From NCBI RefSeq assembly GCF_009865215.1, contig NZ_WWJX01001603.1, forward strand, positions 1 through 51,552: DNA of 51,552 bases. The letters are read 5' to 3'. The position numbers were made by a program, and so were the translations under genes. Within the stretch, counting starts at the first letter, position 1. The number at the start of each line of letters is the position of its first letter. This document shows positions 16,749-24,759 of the stretch, one piece after another. Source of the DNA: Streptomyces sp. SID3343. GTDB lineage: Bacteria > Actinomycetota > Actinomycetes > Streptomycetales > Streptomycetaceae. Under the pieces are notes generated by a model, which had not been told where the DNA came from, made no database searches, and saw only the letters and a list, made by a program, of their open reading frames with translations.

Positions 16749-17385
16749 AGAAAACGGTCTCCTTTTCGCCCTGGATGTGCACATCGAAGCGGTAGGAACC
16801 CGATTCCTCCGGCACCGCGATCAGCGTCTCATGCCGAGCCGCCGGGACCACCGAGAACACCGGATCCCCGACGCGCGCGGGGGCGGGGGTGGGGGCGGGG
16901 TCTGCGCCCTCGGGGCCGCCCGGATCCTCGGGGCGGCCGGTGTCCTCGGGAAAATACATGCGCGTGACGACCCGACGCAGCATGCCGCGTGCGAACACCG
17001 AAACCGCGATGTACGGCAGCGCGTCCGCGTCCACGGCACCCGGCTTGACGGTGTCGAACGCGTAGCGCCCCAGGCGGTCCACGGCGCACCGGCCCCAACC
17101 GGTGAAGGTCGCCCCGTCCCGGGCGAACGAGCCCTGGGCCTGCGGTATCCGGCCTGCCGCGTCGGCCTGCCAGAACTCCACGATCGCGTCCGGGACCGGT
17201 ACGCCCTCGCCGTCGTACACGGTGCCGTGCACCCGGATCGCGCCCGGCGTGTGGGCGGGGACCAGGTCCGGGCCGCCGGCGAAGGGCAGCGCGTGGCCGA
17301 AGAACGGTCCGACCGTCTGGGACGGGGTGAGCCCGCCGTCCGGGTTGGGCGCCGCGCCGTCGGCGCCGATCGGCCACGTGTTCAT
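16738..17385 (-). CDS. pcaG: Protocatechuate 3,4-dioxygenase, alpha subunit
   Basis: A 215-aa intradiol dioxygenase alpha chain. LTPSQTVGPFFGHALPF at the N-terminus, IVEFWQADAAGRIPQ and GWGRCAVDRLGRYAFDTVKPG are the subunit hallmarks. It lacks the full iron-ligand set carried by the beta chain. A Pro/Gly/Asp-rich insertion near residues 150-170 is unusual but compatible with a surface loop. The ATG overlaps the pcaH stop (ATGA). Confidence 0.92.
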   Translation of the reverse strand: MNTWPIGADGAAPNPDGGLTPSQTVGPFFGHALPFAGGPDLVPAHTPGAIRVHGTVYDGEGVPVPDAIVEFWQADAAGRIPQAQGSFARDGATFTGWGRCAVDRLGRYAFDTVKPGAVDADALPYIAVSVFARGMLRRVVTRMYFPEDTGRPEDPGGPEGADPAPTPAPARVGDPVFSVVPAARHETLIAVPEESGSYRFDVHIQGEKETVFFAV

Positions 17386-18101
17386 CGATCCTCCGTCGGG
17401 GTCGCGCTCGCACCGCCGAGGACGATGTCCCACCGGTAGCCGAGGGCCCATTCGCTCTCCGTGGTGTCGATGTCGAACGCGGCGATCATCCGGCGCCGGG
17501 CGGATGCCTCGCGCACCGCGTTGAAGATCGGGTCGTACGCGAACAACGGGTCGCCCGGGAAGTACATCTGGGTCACCAGCCGTTGGGTGAACGCGGTACC
17601 GAAGAGCGAGAAGTGGATGTGCGCGGGACGCCACGCGTTGTGGTGGTTGCGCCACGGGTAGGCGCCGGGCTTGACCGTGACGAACCGGTAGCGGCCCCGG
17701 TCGTCGGTCAGGCAGCGGCCCGCGCCGGTGAAGTTGGGGTCCAGCGGCGCGGCGTGCCGGTCGCCCTTGTGCGGGTAGCGGCCCGCCGCGTTCGCCTGCC
17801 ACACCTCCACGAGTTGGTTGCGCAGCGGCCGGCCCGCCTCGTCGAGTACCCGGCCGCCGACCACGATCCGCTCGCCGAGCGGGTGCCCGGCGTGCTGCCG
17901 GGTCAGGTCGGCGTCGAGCGGGTGCACGTCGGTGGGCCCGAACACGGGCCCGTACAACTCGGTGGTGCCGCTCGGTGGGATCACCAACTCGTGCCTGGGA
18001 CTGCGGAGTTCGGTGCTCTTGTAGGCCGGCCAGGCGAACTCGGGCAGGCGCGGGCGCGGGGCTTCGCGCGGCGCTGCCGGCTGCGGCGGTCGTGTGGTCA
18101 T
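17382..18101 (-). CDS. pcaH: Protocatechuate 3,4-dioxygenase, beta subunit
   Basis: A 239-aa catalytic subunit that cleaves protocatechuate between the hydroxyls to 3-carboxy-cis,cis-muconate. The Fe(III) ligands are expected in VTVKPGAYPWRNHHNAW (Tyr) and RPAHIHFSLFG (two His), both seen. LVEVWQANAAGRYPHKGD is the conserved core strand. GAGGAA upstream supports the ATG at 18101. It is the first gene of pcaHGBDC. An operator-like dyad lies 255 bp upstream. Confidence 0.94.
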   Translation of the reverse strand: MTTRPPQPAAPREAPRPRLPEFAWPAYKSTELRSPRHELVIPPSGTTELYGPVFGPTDVHPLDADLTRQHAGHPLGERIVVGGRVLDEAGRPLRNQLVEVWQANAAGRYPHKGDRHAAPLDPNFTGAGRCLTDDRGRYRFVTVKPGAYPWRNHHNAWRPAHIHFSLFGTAFTQRLVTQMYFPGDPLFAYDPIFNAVREASARRRMIAAFDIDTTESEWALGYRWDIVLGGASATPTEDR

Positions 18102-18520
18102 CCGATCGTTCCTCACTTTTCCAACGTGACGGCGAGGCGCTGACCGACCCCGGTGTCCACGCGCCCGGGCACGCGAGTGACTGCGCGGCGACCGCCTCGT
18201 TGAACTCGACCCGTCGAGGTCGGCCCGTTGCTTCTCCCCTACGGCAACGACCGCGGCGAGCGACCGGGCACCGACCTCGGCGACGCGGAGGCCGACGGCC
18301 CCCACGATTCCCGGTTCCACGGTGGCGCGTTCGTGCCCTTCGGACGCCGTCGGGATTCCGCTGAGCGGAAGTCGTCCCGGTGCCGATCGTGGCGTCCGGC
18401 GCGGGGGCAATTTTTTACCTCAAGGCACCCGAGCGCCCGGCGCTTCCTCGTTACCCTCTGAACCCATCGATGCACGGGGCGCGCACCCGGCGCGTGCCGG
18501 GGTTCCACGGGGAGAAGCAC
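18102..18520. other. Regulatory region between pcaH and a divergent small gene
   Basis: About 420 bp with no credible gene. Frames here are Arg/Pro-rich shadows. It contains the dyad at 18356-18370 and should hold both the pca operon promoter and the promoter of the divergent gene at 18521. Confidence 0.5.
18356..18370. promoter_or_regulatory. Putative IclR-regulon operator in the pcaH upstream region
   Basis: TTCCGCT-G-AGCGGAA is a perfect palindrome of the same type as those at 11499 and 14102. It is 255 bp from the pcaH start codon and 150 bp from the divergent gene, so a long pca leader or control of the divergent gene are both possible. Confidence 0.7.
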
Positions 18521-18949
18521 ATGGCCATGCGCAAGAAGACGATGCAAAAGCAGATAGCGGAGGCCGTGGCGCAGGCCAATCCCAGCGACCAGCCGATCGT
18601 GACGATGTACGCGGTCACCGGCTCGAACCCGATGTTCATGGCATTCCTGGGCGTCATCTGGACGCTGATGATCACCCAGTACTTCTTCACGGTGACCCAG
18701 CAGGCCGTGGTGATCCATCGGGCGAGCAAGCTGACCACCCGCCCCAAGGAGGTCGTGCACGTCCTGGCCCACGCGCAGGCCGCGAGTCTGATCTCCGACG
18801 TGCGGTTGAAGAGTCCGTGGAGCAGCTTCCGGATCCTGTTCCCGGGCGAGCGGGAGACGACCCGGCTGAACGTGCCCCGGGTTTGGCGCGCCGAGTTGGA
18901 GTACGCGCTCAACTTCATGGCAGGCGCAGGCGCCCAGCAGCATCACTGA
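18521..18949 (+). CDS. Small hypothetical protein with one membrane segment
   Basis: A 142-aa protein. Residues 44-64 (MFMAFLGVIWTLMITQYFFTV) form a probable membrane helix. The rest is polar, with VVHVLAHAQAASLISDV and WSSFRILFPGERETTRLNVP. GGGGAG lies six bases before the ATG at 18521, and longer upstream frames are not supported. The family is unknown. It is divergent from the pca operon. Confidence 0.68.
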   Translation: MAMRKKTMQKQIAEAVAQANPSDQPIVTMYAVTGSNPMFMAFLGVIWTLMITQYFFTVTQQAVVIHRASKLTTRPKEVVHVLAHAQAASLISDVRLKSPWSSFRILFPGERETTRLNVPRVWRAELEYALNFMAGAGAQQHH

Positions 18950-19040
18950 CCGGCGGCCGGCACCCGTCCATATCGGTCACCGGCGGACGGCACCCGACAC
19001 CGGCTACCCGTCCGCGTCACCGACGGGCGGACGACGCCCG
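18944..19040. repeat. Imperfect direct repeats in a 3' untranslated region
   Basis: Three copies of a roughly 20-24 bp unit resembling TCACCGGCGGACGGCACCCG occur at about 18944, 18977 and 19017, with substitutions and short insertions. They lie between two convergent genes. Confidence 0.5.
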
Positions 19041-19114
19041 GCCCGACCGCGGACACCGGTTGCGGGGTGCCTTCGTACATCGTCGTCGAACGGGCGGCCC
19101 CTTGCGAAGGCGCC

Positions 19115-20101
19115 CTACGGGCGGACCCGGACCACGTACTTGCCGCTGCCGCGCCCCTCGGCCAGCAGGTCGTGCGCCTCCGGCACGTCGGCGAGCGCGG
19201 GCAACTCGGTGACGGGGAAGGACAGTTCGCCGGCGGCCAGCAGTTCGAGGGTGCGTCGTACGGCCGACGCGACCCGGTGCGGGGCGCCGGCGACCAGACC
19301 TCGGTGGCTGAACCCGGTCACCGTGATGTTGCCGCCGATCAGGCGCCCGGCGGGCGGCAGCGGATCGAGCGCGCCGCCGGACGCGTTGCCGAACAGCACG
19401 ATGCGCGCGCCGGTCGCCACGACGTCGAGGTCCAGGGCCAGCGCGCTCGTGCCGAGCGGGTCCAGTACGACGTCGACGCCGCGCCCGTCGTTGGCCGAGC
19501 GAATCGCGTCGGCGCTCACGTGGTCGCGCAGGATCGCCACGTCGTAGCCGGCCTTCTCGGCCGCGGCCACCTTGTCGGCGCGGCCCACGGTCCCGATCAG
19601 TCGGCCGCCGCCGAGCAGTGGGACGAGCTGGGCCAGCGCGCTGCCGATCCCGCCGCTCGCGGAGTGCACCAGGACGCTGTCGCCGGGCGTGAACCGGCCC
19701 ACCTCCGCGATCAGCAGCATCGCCGTGGCCAGGCCGAGCGGCACCGCCGCCGCGGTGCGCAGGGACACCTCGGCCGGCACCGGCACGGTCAGCCCGGCCC
19801 GGGCGGTGGCGATCTCGGCGAGACCGCCGCCCGCCGGCACGGCCGCGACCCGGTCGCCGACCGACAGGCCCACCACGTCGGCGCCGATCTCGCGCACGGT
19901 GCCGGCGACCTCCAGGCCGGGGTGATACGGCCAGCTCGGCGCGTAGCCGGGGTCGCCGCGACGGGCCATGACGTCCATGAAGTTCAACCCGGCGTAGGCC
20001 ACGTCGATGGTGATCTCACCCGGTCCCGGGTGTGGTGTCTCGACGTCGTGGACCTGCGACCTCGCCGAATCCCCCGGCTCGATCATCACCAAAGCACGCA
20101 T
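19115..20101 (-). CDS. NADPH:quinone oxidoreductase-type MDR enzyme
   Basis: A 328-aa zinc-free medium-chain dehydrogenase/reductase. The N-terminal GroES-like domain contains YHPGLEVAGTVREIG and AGLNFMDVMARRG. The Rossmann domain has VLVHSASGGIGSALAQL. No zinc Cys/His set is present, as in quinone oxidoreductases. GGGGGAG upstream fixes the ATG at 20101. It is divergent from an ArsR gene, with a 16-bp dyad between them, so it is probably repressed by that ArsR protein. Confidence 0.88.
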   Translation of the reverse strand: MRALVMIEPGDSARSQVHDVETPHPGPGEITIDVAYAGLNFMDVMARRGDPGYAPSWPYHPGLEVAGTVREIGADVVGLSVGDRVAAVPAGGGLAEIATARAGLTVPVPAEVSLRTAAAVPLGLATAMLLIAEVGRFTPGDSVLVHSASGGIGSALAQLVPLLGGGRLIGTVGRADKVAAAEKAGYDVAILRDHVSADAIRSANDGRGVDVVLDPLGTSALALDLDVVATGARIVLFGNASGGALDPLPPAGRLIGGNITVTGFSHRGLVAGAPHRVASAVRRTLELLAAGELSFPVTELPALADVPEAHDLLAEGRGSGKYVVRVRP

Positions 20102-20128
20102 CTCGGACTCCCCCTGAATTGTACGATG

Positions 20129-20144
20129 TTCGACGTACGACGAA
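20129..20144. promoter_or_regulatory. ArsR-type operator dyad between quinone oxidoreductase and ArsR genes
   Basis: TTCGACGTACGACGAA is palindromic at 14 of 16 positions. A second, overlapping inverted repeat GTACG-n8-CGTAC covers 20121-20138. It lies 28 bp upstream of the oxidoreductase start codon, a good position for repression. Confidence 0.65.
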
Positions 20145-20284
20145 AGTAATAGCATGCGCGCGCGACGCCCCGCCCGCGCGCCCCCCGCCCCGGACGGCCC
20201 GACTCGGCGGCGCCGACGGCCGTCGAGCGTGGCCGACGTGGTCCGAAAGCACACCGAACGCCGAGCACCGAAGAGAGCCACCGA

Positions 20285-20635
20285 ATGCCCCGCCCCCACC
20301 GACACCGCCCAGCCCTCGTCCACGTGTCGACCGCCGACATCGACGTGTTCGACGTGCTGCACGCGCTGTCCGATCCGACCCGGATGACGATCACCCGCAC
20401 CCTGCGGGCCGATCCCGAGCGGGCATGCGGCACGTTCCCGGTCGACGTGGCCGCCTCCACGCTCAGCCACCACTTCCGGGTGCTGCGCGAGGCCGGGATC
20501 ATCCACCAGCGCGAGGACGGCAATCGTCGGCTGACCACGTTGCGCGAGGCCGACCTACAGGCGCGGTTTCCCGGTCTGCTCGACGCGATCCTGGCGGCGT
20601 ACGACGGCCGAACGGGCGCGCGGACCGAGAACTGA
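20285..20635 (+). CDS. ArsR family transcriptional regulator
   Basis: A 116-aa winged-helix repressor. The core is LHALSDPTRMTITRTL (helix 1-2), with recognition helix STLSHHFRVLREAGII and wing HQREDGNRRLTTL. The metal-binding ELCVCDL motif of arsenic/cadmium sensors is absent; the segment reads RACGTFPVDV, so a non-metal effector is likely. The first 17 residues are basic and extra. It is divergent from the quinone oxidoreductase. Confidence 0.87.
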   Translation: MPRPHRHRPALVHVSTADIDVFDVLHALSDPTRMTITRTLRADPERACGTFPVDVAASTLSHHFRVLREAGIIHQREDGNRRLTTLREADLQARFPGLLDAILAAYDGRTGARTEN

Positions 20636-20641
20636 CGCCGA

Positions 20642-21220
20642 CTATCCCCGAGCGGGCAGCGGCAGCGGGACGGCCGGGAGACCGTCGATGCTCTCCTGGT
20701 TGTAGGGCTTGTTGTTCGTGTACTCGACGAACTCCTCGTCGGTCTTGCGCCCCATGAACGTCTCGTGCAGCGTGCGCTCCTCGCGGTAGTCCATGAACGG
20801 GACGGCGTAGCCGCACGTGTCGCTGATCAGCTTCGCGCGCACGACCACCACCGCGCGCAGGCCCGGCGCGTCCGCGTCGCCGAACCGGGCGACCAGGTCG
20901 TCGAAGCGCGGGTCGTCCCGGAAGACCGGCTCGCCGACCCCGTGCACCCGCACGATCTTGGGCGGGCCCTCGAACGCGCACCACATCAGTGTGATCCGGC
21001 CGTTCTCCCGCAGGTGCGCGACGGTTTCCGCGTGGCTCCCGCCGAAGTCCAGGTAGGCCACGGTCTGCTCGTCGAACACGGCGAGCGTGCCGGCGCGCCC
21101 CTTGGGCGACACGTTGACGTGCCCGTCACCGGCGAGCGGCGCGCTGGCCACGAAGAAGACCGGCTGGGCTTCGATGAAGGCCCGCAGGCGATCGTCCAAA
21201 CGTTCGTATGTTTTTCCCAT
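20642..21220 (-). CDS. Pyridoxamine 5'-phosphate oxidase-fold flavin/F420 protein
   Basis: A 192-aa split-barrel protein. VFFVASAPLAGDGHVNVSPKG, VAYLDFGGSHAETVAHLRENGRITLMW and DTCGYAVPFMDY are typical of the PNPOx-like group that binds FMN or F420. The substrate is unknown. The ATG at 21220 is chosen; an in-frame ATG three codons upstream (21229) is equally possible, and neither has a strong ribosome site. It ends 6 bp from the convergent ArsR stop. Confidence 0.84.
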   Translation of the reverse strand: MGKTYERLDDRLRAFIEAQPVFFVASAPLAGDGHVNVSPKGRAGTLAVFDEQTVAYLDFGGSHAETVAHLRENGRITLMWCAFEGPPKIVRVHGVGEPVFRDDPRFDDLVARFGDADAPGLRAVVVVRAKLISDTCGYAVPFMDYREERTLHETFMGRKTDEEFVEYTNNKPYNQESIDGLPAVPLPLPARG

Positions 21221-21308
21221 ACGACGCATTGTCCAAGGCGAGCCGACCCGGCCCCATCGAATTACCCGCGCGTCTCGATCGGCGGACCGATCCCCCGCCG
21301 GCCGGGCC

Positions 21309-22841
21309 TCAGCACGCCCGTACCGCCGCCCGTACCCGGGCCAACGCCGAGGGCGCCACCGACACCGCGTCGCAGCCCAGTCGGACCAGATGCGGCAGCA
21401 CGGCCGGGTCCGCCGCCGCGTCCCCACACAGCGACACCGCGCGACCGCGCGCGTGGCCCGCCCGGATCGTCTGCGCGATCGCGGCCAGTACCACCGGCTC
21501 CGCCGCCGACGCCGGGGTCAACCGGGGGTCGTCGCGGTCCAGGCCCAGCAGTCGCGAGGTCAGGTCGTTGGTGCCCAGGGCCAGGAAGTCGGCGTGCTCG
21601 GCGAGGTCGTCCACCTTGTCGAGCACCTGCGGCAGCTCGACCATCGCGCCGAGCGGCGGCGCCACGAGCCCGAGTTCGGCACCGGCCCGGACGAGCAATC
21701 CGCGCACGTGCTTGATCCGCCGGGGATGGTCGACCATCGGCAGCAACACCGCGACCTGCACACCGGTGTCGGCCGCGGCGCGCATGATGCCGCGCAACTG
21801 CGCGCTGAGGGGGTCGGGCCCGGGCAGGGTGATGTGCCGGTCCTTGAGGAACGGCGGTCGCTTGTCACCGGTGAAGTCCAGGGTCCGGACCACGACCGGC
21901 CCGGGCGGCACCGAGTACAGGATCGGGGTCAGCACCGCGACGTGTCGGTCCTCGTCGGGCCAGCCCGACTCCTCGGTCAGGAACGGGAGTTCGGTACGCA
22001 GCAGGCCGACGCCCTCGGAACCGACCTCGGCCGCGGCGAGCGCGTCGGAGATCGTCGCGACGTTGGCCCTGACCCGGATCCGCCGACCGTCGCGGGTGAT
22101 CGCCTGGCCCGCGCCGCCGCCGGGGTAGCGCCGCGGCGAGGGAATCGTACGCACCCGGGCGCCGGCGTTCGGCTCGACCGTGCCCGCCTCGCCGTCCACC
22201 AGGATCAGCCCGTCCGCGAGAGGCGCGAGCTCCGCCACCGGGATGCCGAGCACGAGCGGAATCCCCAGCGAACGGGCCACGATCGCCAAGTGGCCGGTGA
22301 GCCCGCCCCGTTCGGACAGCGCCGCGGCCGGCAGCACGCCGCGCAGCAGGTCCACCGCGGCCAGTTCGGTCCCCGCCAGCACCGCCGGCGCACCGCCCCG
22401 CTCCCGGTTGCCCGTCGGGTCCTCGCCGCGCAGCAACGCCTCGGCCTGCCGGCCCACGTCCCGCACGTCCACCGCGCGCTCCGCGAGCACCACGTCGTCG
22501 AGGCCGGCCAGCATCGCCGCGAAGTCCTGTACGGCCGAGGCCAACGCGTCGATCAGGCCCTGCCCGGCCGCGACGTACTCGGCGGCGGCGCCCCGCAGTT
22601 GCTGGTCGCGGGCGAGGAACGCGGCGAACTCCACGATGTCCGCCTCGGCGGCAAGTCCGCGCGTGCGCAAGGCCTCGGCCAGGTCGTCCATGTGCCGGGC
22701 CACGGTGTCCAACGCGTCCACGATGCCGATCGGCGCGTCGGGCGTGGAGGGCGCCTGCGTATCCTCGGCGGTGTGGGCGACGACCAGGCGTCCGACCGCC
22801 GACCCCGGCGCGGCTCCGGTGCCGCGCAGCACCGCGTTCAC
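21309..22841 (-). CDS. Divergent PTS enzyme I (phosphoenolpyruvate-protein phosphotransferase)
   Basis: A 510-aa protein, shorter than the usual 550-575. The phosphohistidine site is GGLTGHLAIVARSLGIP (canonical form has TSH). The PEP-binding barrel has LLRTELPFL, VVRTLDFTGDKRPPFL and GTNDLTSRLLGLDRDD. The active-site Cys is in SLCGDAAADP, where enzyme I normally has CGEMAGD. The start is GTG at 22839-22841. No HPr or EII gene is nearby. It could act in a dedicated phosphorelay or be functionally altered. Confidence 0.82.
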   Translation of the reverse strand: MNAVLRGTGAAPGSAVGRLVVAHTAEDTQAPSTPDAPIGIVDALDTVARHMDDLAEALRTRGLAAEADIVEFAAFLARDQQLRGAAAEYVAAGQGLIDALASAVQDFAAMLAGLDDVVLAERAVDVRDVGRQAEALLRGEDPTGNRERGGAPAVLAGTELAAVDLLRGVLPAAALSERGGLTGHLAIVARSLGIPLVLGIPVAELAPLADGLILVDGEAGTVEPNAGARVRTIPSPRRYPGGGAGQAITRDGRRIRVRANVATISDALAAAEVGSEGVGLLRTELPFLTEESGWPDEDRHVAVLTPILYSVPPGPVVVRTLDFTGDKRPPFLKDRHITLPGPDPLSAQLRGIMRAAADTGVQVAVLLPMVDHPRRIKHVRGLLVRAGAELGLVAPPLGAMVELPQVLDKVDDLAEHADFLALGTNDLTSRLLGLDRDDPRLTPASAAEPVVLAAIAQTIRAGHARGRAVSLCGDAAADPAVLPHLVRLGCDAVSVAPSALARVRAAVRAC

Positions 22842-23023
22842 GCGGCCCGGCCGCGGTCGTGACCCGGCCAGTGCAGCTCTCCCACGGCGCGTCCCCTTCG
22901 TCCATCACCCGAGCGACAACACGCGCACACGCCCGCACGCGAGTTCGACCGAGTGCGGCACAACCACCCGGTCCCGGGTCACAGTGTGGTGGACGCGCCG
23001 GCGGTGTCCACCCGGGGCGGGCG

Positions 23024-23668
23024 TCAGGTGCTCTCGTCGGCCTCGCGAAAGCCCACGGCGGCGAGGTCGTCGACGAATCGACCCATCAACTCGCCCAGTG
23101 CGGCGAGGTCGTCGTCGGTCCACCCCGAGAGCGCGTCCTCCAAGTGCCGGTCGCGCACCCGCCGTAGCCTGCGCACGACGCCGCGGCCCTTCGGGGTCAG
23201 CCCGACCCGGGTGATCCGACCGTCGTGCGCATCGGTGGTGCGGGTGACCAGTTCGTCGGCCTCCAGCTTGCGCAACTCCCGGCTCACCAACGACATGTCC
23301 ATCCGCGCGAGCTTGGCGAGATCGCCGATCGCCAGGCCACCGCCGCCCGCTTGCAGGCGGGTCAGCAACACCACCGCGGGCTGCGAGACCTGGGCACGCG
23401 ACGCGGTGGTGAGTTCGCCGTGTACGCGCCGGCTCTGTTGCAGGCGGATCAACCGCTCCAGCGCGGTCTGCACGTGTTGTCTGGACTCGTGCCGCTCCGG
23501 AGCGGACGACTCGGAAGGAGCGCACGACTCGGCGGGAGAGGACGGCTCGGCGGGAGAGGGAGCAGTCGACTCGGCGGGAGAGGACGACTCGGAGGGAACT
23601 GCTGACGCCGCAGGAGTGGAAGGCTCCTCGGGAGCGGAAAGGTCGAAGGACTCGGATGTCGGGGGCAC
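23024..23668 (-). CDS. MarR family regulator with a disordered N-terminal extension
   Basis: A 214-aa protein. Residues 60-200 form a MarR winged helix: LAIGDLAKLARMDMSLVSRELRKLEADELVTR, then the wing DAHDGRITRVGLTPKG. Residues 1-58 are almost entirely Ser, Pro, Ala and Glu in imperfect SSPAES-type repeats, which is unusual for MarR proteins. The start is GTG at 23666-23668 with TGGAGG upstream. It is divergent from the SDR gene at 23870, its most likely target. Confidence 0.83.
   Translation of the reverse strand: MPPTSESFDLSAPEEPSTPAASAVPSESSSPAESTAPSPAEPSSPAESCAPSESSAPERHESRQHVQTALERLIRLQQSRRVHGELTTASRAQVSQPAVVLLTRLQAGGGGLAIGDLAKLARMDMSLVSRELRKLEADELVTRTTDAHDGRITRVGLTPKGRGVVRRLRRVRDRHLEDALSGWTDDDLAALGELMGRFVDDLAAVGFREADEST
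23505..23605. repeat. Imperfect tandem repeat encoding the MarR N-terminal extension
   Basis: Variants of GACTCGGCGGGAGAGGA recur about five times, giving the Ser/Pro/Ala/Glu repeat in the protein. The register is kept in multiples of three. Confidence 0.6.
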
Positions 23669-23869
23669 GGGACGAGTCCTCCAGGAAGGGAGCGACGCCG
23701 TACGGTTTCGTATGGCGGCGGTGGGCGCCCCACAGTCTAGGTGCGACCTCCGACCCCACGAAGGTTATTGATGGAGTCCAGCATTGACACGTGTAGGGCC
23801 CGATGGTTGGCTGCGCGCGTCAAGATCGACGGCGCGCCGTCGATGCTCCGATCCCCCCGGGAGACCCGC

Positions 23870-24631
23870 GTGTTCGCACTCGACGGCAGGGCCGCGCTCG
23901 TCACCGGGGCAGGGCAGGGGGTCGGCGCGGGCATCGCCCGACTGCTCGCCGCGCAGGGCGCGATCGTCGCGGTCAACGACCTCGACGGAGAGCGCGCCGA
24001 GGCGACCGCGGCCGAGATCCGGGCCGCCGGTGGGCGGGCGTATCCGTCCGTCTTCGACGTGACGGACCATCCGGGCGCGTCGTCGGCCGTACGTACCTTC
24101 GAGCGCGCCGTCGCCCCGATCGACATCCTGGTCAACAACGCGGGCAACGGCGGCGCCGAGGGCTTTCGACCGGCCAGGTTCCGCGAGACGGTGCCCGAGG
24201 ACTGGCAACGGTTCGCCGACGTCAACCTGTTCGGCGTGATGGCCTGTACGAAGGCGGTCGTCGACGGTATGTGCGTGCGTCGGTTCGGCCGGGTGATCAC
24301 GATCGCCTCGGCGGCGGGCGTGGTCGGCCAGTCGTTCGGCATCTCGCTGTACGGAGCCGCCAAGGGCGGCGCGATCTCGTTCATGCGCCACCTCGCGATG
24401 GAGACCGCGCGCGACGGCGTCACCGCGAACACGATCGCGCTCGGTCTGATGGACCCGCGCCCCAGCGGCCGTGAACTCGCACACACCGCCGAGCAGGCCA
24501 AGCACATACCCGTGGGCCGGCTCGGCTCGCCGGAGGACGCGGGCGCGGCGTGCGTGTTCCTGGCCTCCGACGAGGCGGCGTGGATCACCGGCCAGACGCT
24601 TCAGGTCAACGGCGGCTCGTCGACCTCCTGA
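23870..24631 (+). CDS. Short-chain dehydrogenase/reductase
   Basis: A 253-aa classical SDR. It has TGAGQGVGAGIA (NAD(P)-binding glycine motif), DILVNNAG, and catalytic Ser, Tyr and Lys in IASAAGVVGQSFGISLYGAAKGG. The C-terminus ends with ITGQTLQVNGG. The Asp after the second strand (VNDLDGE) suggests NAD(H). The GTG at 23870 has GGGAG seven bases upstream. Longer in-frame starts back to 23741 add nothing SDR-like. The next gene is a P450, so the two may act on a common substrate. Confidence 0.88.
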   Translation: MFALDGRAALVTGAGQGVGAGIARLLAAQGAIVAVNDLDGERAEATAAEIRAAGGRAYPSVFDVTDHPGASSAVRTFERAVAPIDILVNNAGNGGAEGFRPARFRETVPEDWQRFADVNLFGVMACTKAVVDGMCVRRFGRVITIASAAGVVGQSFGISLYGAAKGGAISFMRHLAMETARDGVTANTIALGLMDPRPSGRELAHTAEQAKHIPVGRLGSPEDAGAACVFLASDEAAWITGQTLQVNGGSSTS

Positions 24632-24759
24632 CGGCGCCGGAAGGCGTTGACCGGCGTTGCCGCCGACGGCCCTTTCCTGCCTGCTCTGGATAGCCACTGC
24701 CATCTGTGCTGCACTGATTCCGAACCCGCGAGTAACAACGCGTGATCGGAGTGACCGGA

